Shown here in pieces: positions 60,501-64,000 of a stretch of 64,000 nucleotides of DNA (position 1 is its first letter; the number at the start of each line of letters is the position of its first letter). The DNA comes from Casuarius casuarius (Eukaryota; Chordata; Aves; Casuariiformes; Casuariidae). The stretch spans positions 720,110 through 784,109 of the forward strand of contig PTFA01000043.1 of assembly GCA_003342895.1 (NCBI GenBank). Reading direction: 5' to 3'. The position numbers and the translations under genes were made by a program. Under the pieces are notes generated by a model. It saw only the letters and a list, made by a program, of their open reading frames with translations. It had not been told where the DNA came from and did not search any database.

Positions 60501-61990
60501 CTCTGTTTACAATACAGCGGAGCAAAAGCTGGAAATTGCATCAGCTCACCCGAATGTGCAAACCGCAAGCCTCATTACTGCAGCGAGCCCCGAATTTGAT
60601 TTCAGCAAAGCAATTGCAGATTTAATGAGGCAGAGCCAAGTTGATCAGCGAAAAGAAAACAAACCTCCGCTACAAGGTTCATTCTGCATCACTACAGCAT
60701 GCAGGGTTTTGGCTATCGACCTCAGCAGGGAAACCGAGATGGCCTCTGCCACAGAGCTACACCAGAAAGCTTGGCCCCTTTCCAATTCAATTGATATTTA
60801 TTAGTAGACCCTTTTTTCAAGATGACATTTAGCCCTTAAAAGGTCTCAACAACAAGCACATGCACATTCTTCAAACTCAGTCTTCAAATAAGACACATGT
60901 GCCTAAGCGTGTTGCTGGTTTGCACCTAACTTTGCAGTGGTGACTTTTTAAAATTTCTATTTTAAGAAAAAATATATTAACGTTACACAGAATCTATGTG
61001 GATTTCAGTGGTCACTGGATCAAACCTTCAGGATAACGATCTGTCAGGCAACACCACCTTCGACAAAACCCATGTTTGGTAGTTGACAAAAACGAGTCAT
61101 ATTAATACAAGAAGGTTTAGTTCTCCAAATCTGATCAGCTCTCCAGTGTATCATAAAATACAGCCTTGCATGGAAATCATCCTTACAAATCACAGAGATT
61201 CCTCTAAGACAGAGCACCACGCACAAACGAAGCATTAGCATCACTCTCCAAAGAGCAGCCTCCGCATCAACCACGGCAATTATTTCCTCCTTTAAAATAT
61301 TGAGAAATATAGGTAAGGCTGCACAGGTTTGTGACGTTGTTCTTGGATTACGCACACTTTCCAGTGTGTTTCTGCAGAAACCCAGCATGTGCAGTTCTTC
61401 CTCAGAGTCTTTATTCTGAGAAAGGATATAGCAGCTCATCTAGTTTAATCTAACCCTGTGCAACGAAGTGTTTTCTCCAGCTGGGTTGGACAGAGGGAAT
61501 ACTTGCTTCAGCTCCAAGCCCAAAGCTAAGTCTAGACGAGATTGCCATACTTCGCCAGAGGATGATTCTCGTTAACGCAAACGCCTACAGAAAGGCACAT
61601 CTGGCTTCTGCTCAGCACCCACACGTTGTCACACCACGCAATGTGGATTCTACTGAAAGACAGAAAAAAAATTCGGAAACCACAGATAACCTGGCTCCTA
61701 CGCTGCATTTTAATTCCAATATTTGTCAGACTTTGTGTCATTTTGGGTCTAGCTACATGAGTAATACAGCTGTAATGACAGAAGAAACAATGACCACATA
61801 AGGATCATAGCTGTTGCCTCCCCACCAAATCAAGAAACCACAAGTTAAGCGAATTCTAGGATGAGAGCTATTTTGACAAATTCAAGTAAGAACAAAGCCC
61901 CAGACCCCCTCAGCACTTTTATCTAGCAATAATTACAGCACTGAAAAGATGAGACGTATTTTGCATATCGAAATGGGAACCCTCCACGCA
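57600..61990. other. intron 1 stretch, nothing recognised
   Basis: Ordinary intronic DNA. A 14-A run lies near 60080 and an isolated N at 59381. The lysine/glutamine-rich ORF near 58344-58577 has no recognisable domain. No exon or repeat family stands out. Confidence 0.45.
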
Positions 61991-62005
61991 ACTCCTTCCC
62001 GAGAG

Positions 62006-62050
62006 GATGGAGCAGAGGGACACGGAGCAGAGGGATGCGGAGCAGAGCAT
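62006..62050. repeat. 15-bp tandem repeat, three copies
   Basis: GATGGAGCAGAGGGA, CACGGAGCAGAGGGA and TGCGGAGCAGAGCAT lie head to tail. The GGAGCAGAG core is identical in all three. Confidence 0.88.
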
Positions 62051-62779
62051 GGCTGTAACTGTATGATCCGATGTGGGCACGTGATCATGAAAAGCCTCAA
62101 AGTCAGGACAAGACGCTTCTCTAGCATCTGATCCTTTCTTCAAGACAAGGTAGTTACTAGAAAATCTCATGCTCAGTCACACCCAGGCATGTTGCCTAGA
62201 CTAACTGCGGGTATAAGCACTTGATCCTGATCACAATCGATACAGGAGACTGAAACAGAGTAAGTCATTTTGACTGGCACATCTGTAACACCAGATGTAT
62301 GACTAGCCCAGAGCTTTTAGACAGTCCTAAAAGCAGAAAAAAAACCTTGGCCAGGCAAGTGCACCAGGCTGGCCCAGCGTGCGTCGCATCCTCGTTCTGG
62401 TGGCTGGTCCAGACAAAAACTTGCATTACAACTGCCCGCTAAGGAAACTACTTCTCTAGCTCAACTCTTCAAGGTGGATTGTAGCTCCCAGGATCAAACG
62501 CTGCTGCTGACCCACGAGAGAGATCACTACCCAAGCAAATGCAATGCAATAACCCTTGCTTTGGAGGACACGCCAGCAGCAAGGCTGGAATACAAAGCTG
62601 ATGCACGGTCCTGCCTGGAGTCTCCTTGCAGATGCTTCTCATCACCCCACTGCTGCGTAAAGAGAGCACAGAGGACACCTAGCAGAGAGCAGGGACTCGT
62701 GCATAACTCTGAAGCTCTAAAAAAGCAGGAGGGAGAGGGAGCAGGAGCAAGAGAACAAACATTTAATTCCCTTGTAAAA

Positions 62780-62950
62780 CAGATGACTGCATTGTAATTT
62801 ACTAGCAGCTGCTGGCAACAAACACCACACTCTCATATTCCTATTAACCAAGCTGCAGCTGATTTATTAAAGGCTCAGATACATCAAAACAAATGACTGT
62901 AACATTTATATTACTATTTACAGCTCTTTAATAGGGTTACATGAAGGGGC
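62780..62950. promoter_or_regulatory. candidate conserved non-coding element with three E-boxes
   Basis: CAGATG at 62780-62785 and CAGCTG at 62806-62811 and 62856-62861 are E-boxes for bHLH factors. They are spaced 26 and 50 bp apart (start to start) in repeat-free sequence with TTGTAATTTAC, CTATTAACC and GATTTATTAAAG words. Proneural bHLH enhancers often combine CAGATG and CAGCTG, so a neural role is plausible. Conservation is not tested. Confidence 0.42.
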
Positions 62951-63152
62951 AATGCAGCACAAACTGGAATCTGGTTACGAGCCCGTCAAGCAGCAGCAGA
63001 GCCTCCTCCATTGCAGCAGGCTCCCGCGCCGGGCTCCTCCGGGCCATTTCCAGCAACCGCCTGCAAGGCGCAGGTGTGCTGGAAACAGGTAGCAGCAAGG
63101 CAAGCAAACCTTCCCAAAGACTCAGCAGTCTGCTGCTAGTCAATATAATGCC

Positions 63153-63171
63153 TTTTTTTTTTTTTTTTTTT
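63153..63171. repeat. poly-T tract, about 19 T
   Basis: An uninterrupted T run is seen directly. It reads as poly-A in the transcript. Confidence 0.9.
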
Positions 63172-64000
63172 AAACATAAACACCACCCACCAAGCAGCAG
63201 TACTCGATCAAATATTGGTGCATTGCTAACAAATCAATGCTATCACTCTTCTGCAGAGCCCGCTGCTCCCACAGCTGCTGGTGAAGCCAAAGGCATGGCT
63301 TGTGCAAACAGGCTGTGGCATCAAAGCCAAGTATCAATGTCGCCTCCGGGACAGAAGTCACCCTGGGCTGCCTGACATGTCCCCAAGTCAGGGATTCCCA
63401 AAGCCCATTTGCTCAGGTGTCACCAGTACGGAAAACAAGTGACCTGCTCTGTGCAGGGCCATGCGCAGGCACAGCGATGCCACCCAGGCCAGCACCAAGG
63501 CAGGCTGATCGCATCTGTGCTGGGCAGAAGACATACTTGCTTTTTCCCCCCATCCTCCTGGGGAAAAAATGCAGCTCCCCTGGGCTTTTTATTTCCTTTT
63601 CTCATGCCATTTTGAGGCAGCCTACCTAAGGTTGGTGGCCCAGGGAGCACTGTTTGGGAAATCCAGCCCCAAGTCACTCATGTTCAACTACAAATCTACG
63701 GGGATGGAAAGCAGGGGCATTAGAAGCTGGTGCCCGAACAGAGGGCCTGAGCCATTTACACCGACTGAAGCGATCTATGGGATCCTCTGTGCCGATGGAC
63801 CTCGCTCCCGAGATCACAGAAATTCTCTCCCTCACCAAAGTGGGAATTGCCTGCTTTGATGAGAGCACAACTGCAGCCGAAACACGAGGCAGGGCAGGAG
63901 ACCCCGGCTTCCCTGTGACAGCGCCCAGCGCCAGCCACCCAGACGGCATCCCGAGCAGCAGCAGCTGGCTGACATGACGCGCTTAAAAGGGTTTCCCAGC

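Larger units (their letters stand above)
19676..64000 (-). other. AUTS2: AUTS2 intron 1 (5' part lies beyond the right edge)
   Basis: Everything right of the exon 2 acceptor is intron 1 unless an undocumented exon is present. Exon 1 of AUTS2 encodes an arginine-rich start and ends in a stretch resembling TSFVTFEALE just before the KDVALK of exon 2. No minus-strand frame in the window contains either, so exon 1 and the main promoter lie beyond 64000. The very long first intron agrees with the known architecture of AUTS2, which spans over a megabase in human. Confidence 0.85.

Noticed and set aside
61430..61500. CR1-like word CAGCTCATCTAGTTTAATCT near 61431
   Set aside because: Slight similarity to the CR1 3' end (GATCATCTAGTCCAACC), but nothing upstream or downstream follows the element's order.
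1..64000. tRNA, rRNA, CRISPR arrays, retroviral LTRs, bacterial-type operons
   Set aside because: None seen. I found no tRNA-like cloverleaf, no spaced direct-repeat array and no paired LTR-like termini, although a diverged element could escape reading by eye.

Overview
This window is vertebrate intronic DNA, most likely from a bird. The only protein-coding sequence I can defend is one 210-bp exon on the minus strand at 19466-19675. Its 70 residues match exon 2 of AUTS2 (activator of transcription and developmental regulator) almost residue for residue, and it has an intact polypyrimidine tract/AG acceptor and a CAG/GTGGGA donor. The gene therefore runs right to left. About 44 kb of intron 1 lies at higher coordinates (19676-64000) and about 19 kb of intron 2 at lower coordinates (1-19465). 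Exon 1, with the start codon, and exon 3 are both outside the window.

The organism call rests on several things. The residues that differ from the human exon look sauropsid. Interspersed repeats are sparse. The recognisable repeats are only old MIR-type SINE remnants and one doubtful CR1-like fragment. GC content is moderate with scattered CpG-dense islets. Nothing looks prokaryotic: no operons, ribosome-binding sites, rRNA, CRISPR or long ORFs. A crocodilian or turtle cannot be fully excluded.

Layout. 1-19465 is intron 2, with candidate conserved non-coding blocks near 1.8-2.3, 12.65-13.06, 14.2-14.35, 14.64-14.83 and 16.6-16.94 kb, a GC-rich 20-bp tandem duplication near 3.2 kb, long poly-T tracts near 11.3 and 13.2 kb, an assembly gap at 11375-11394, and a perfect 11-bp hairpin at 16246-16272. 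19466-19675 is AUTS2 exon 2. 19676-64000 is intron 1. It has candidate regulatory blocks near 22.84-23.31 (beside a CpG islet at 23.37-23.48), 33.4-33.96, 36.72-37.1, 44.4-44.7, 49.9-50.13, 52.24-52.4, 53.8-54.3, 57.2-57.3 and 62.78-62.95 kb. It also has five MIR-type remnants, two purine-rich stretches (about 48.55-49.2 and 52.5-52.87 kb), and CpG-dense islets near 42.2-42.6, 54.55-54.93 and 56.68-57.09 kb.

How it works together: AUTS2 introns in vertebrates are known for dense developmental enhancers. The AT-rich blocks here, carrying TAATTA, POU-octamer, SOX-like, GATA and E-box words, are best read as candidate enhancers of AUTS2 or a neighbour. I inferred this from sequence texture without any alignment, so each needs a cross-species comparison. 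I found no convincing new coding system in the window.
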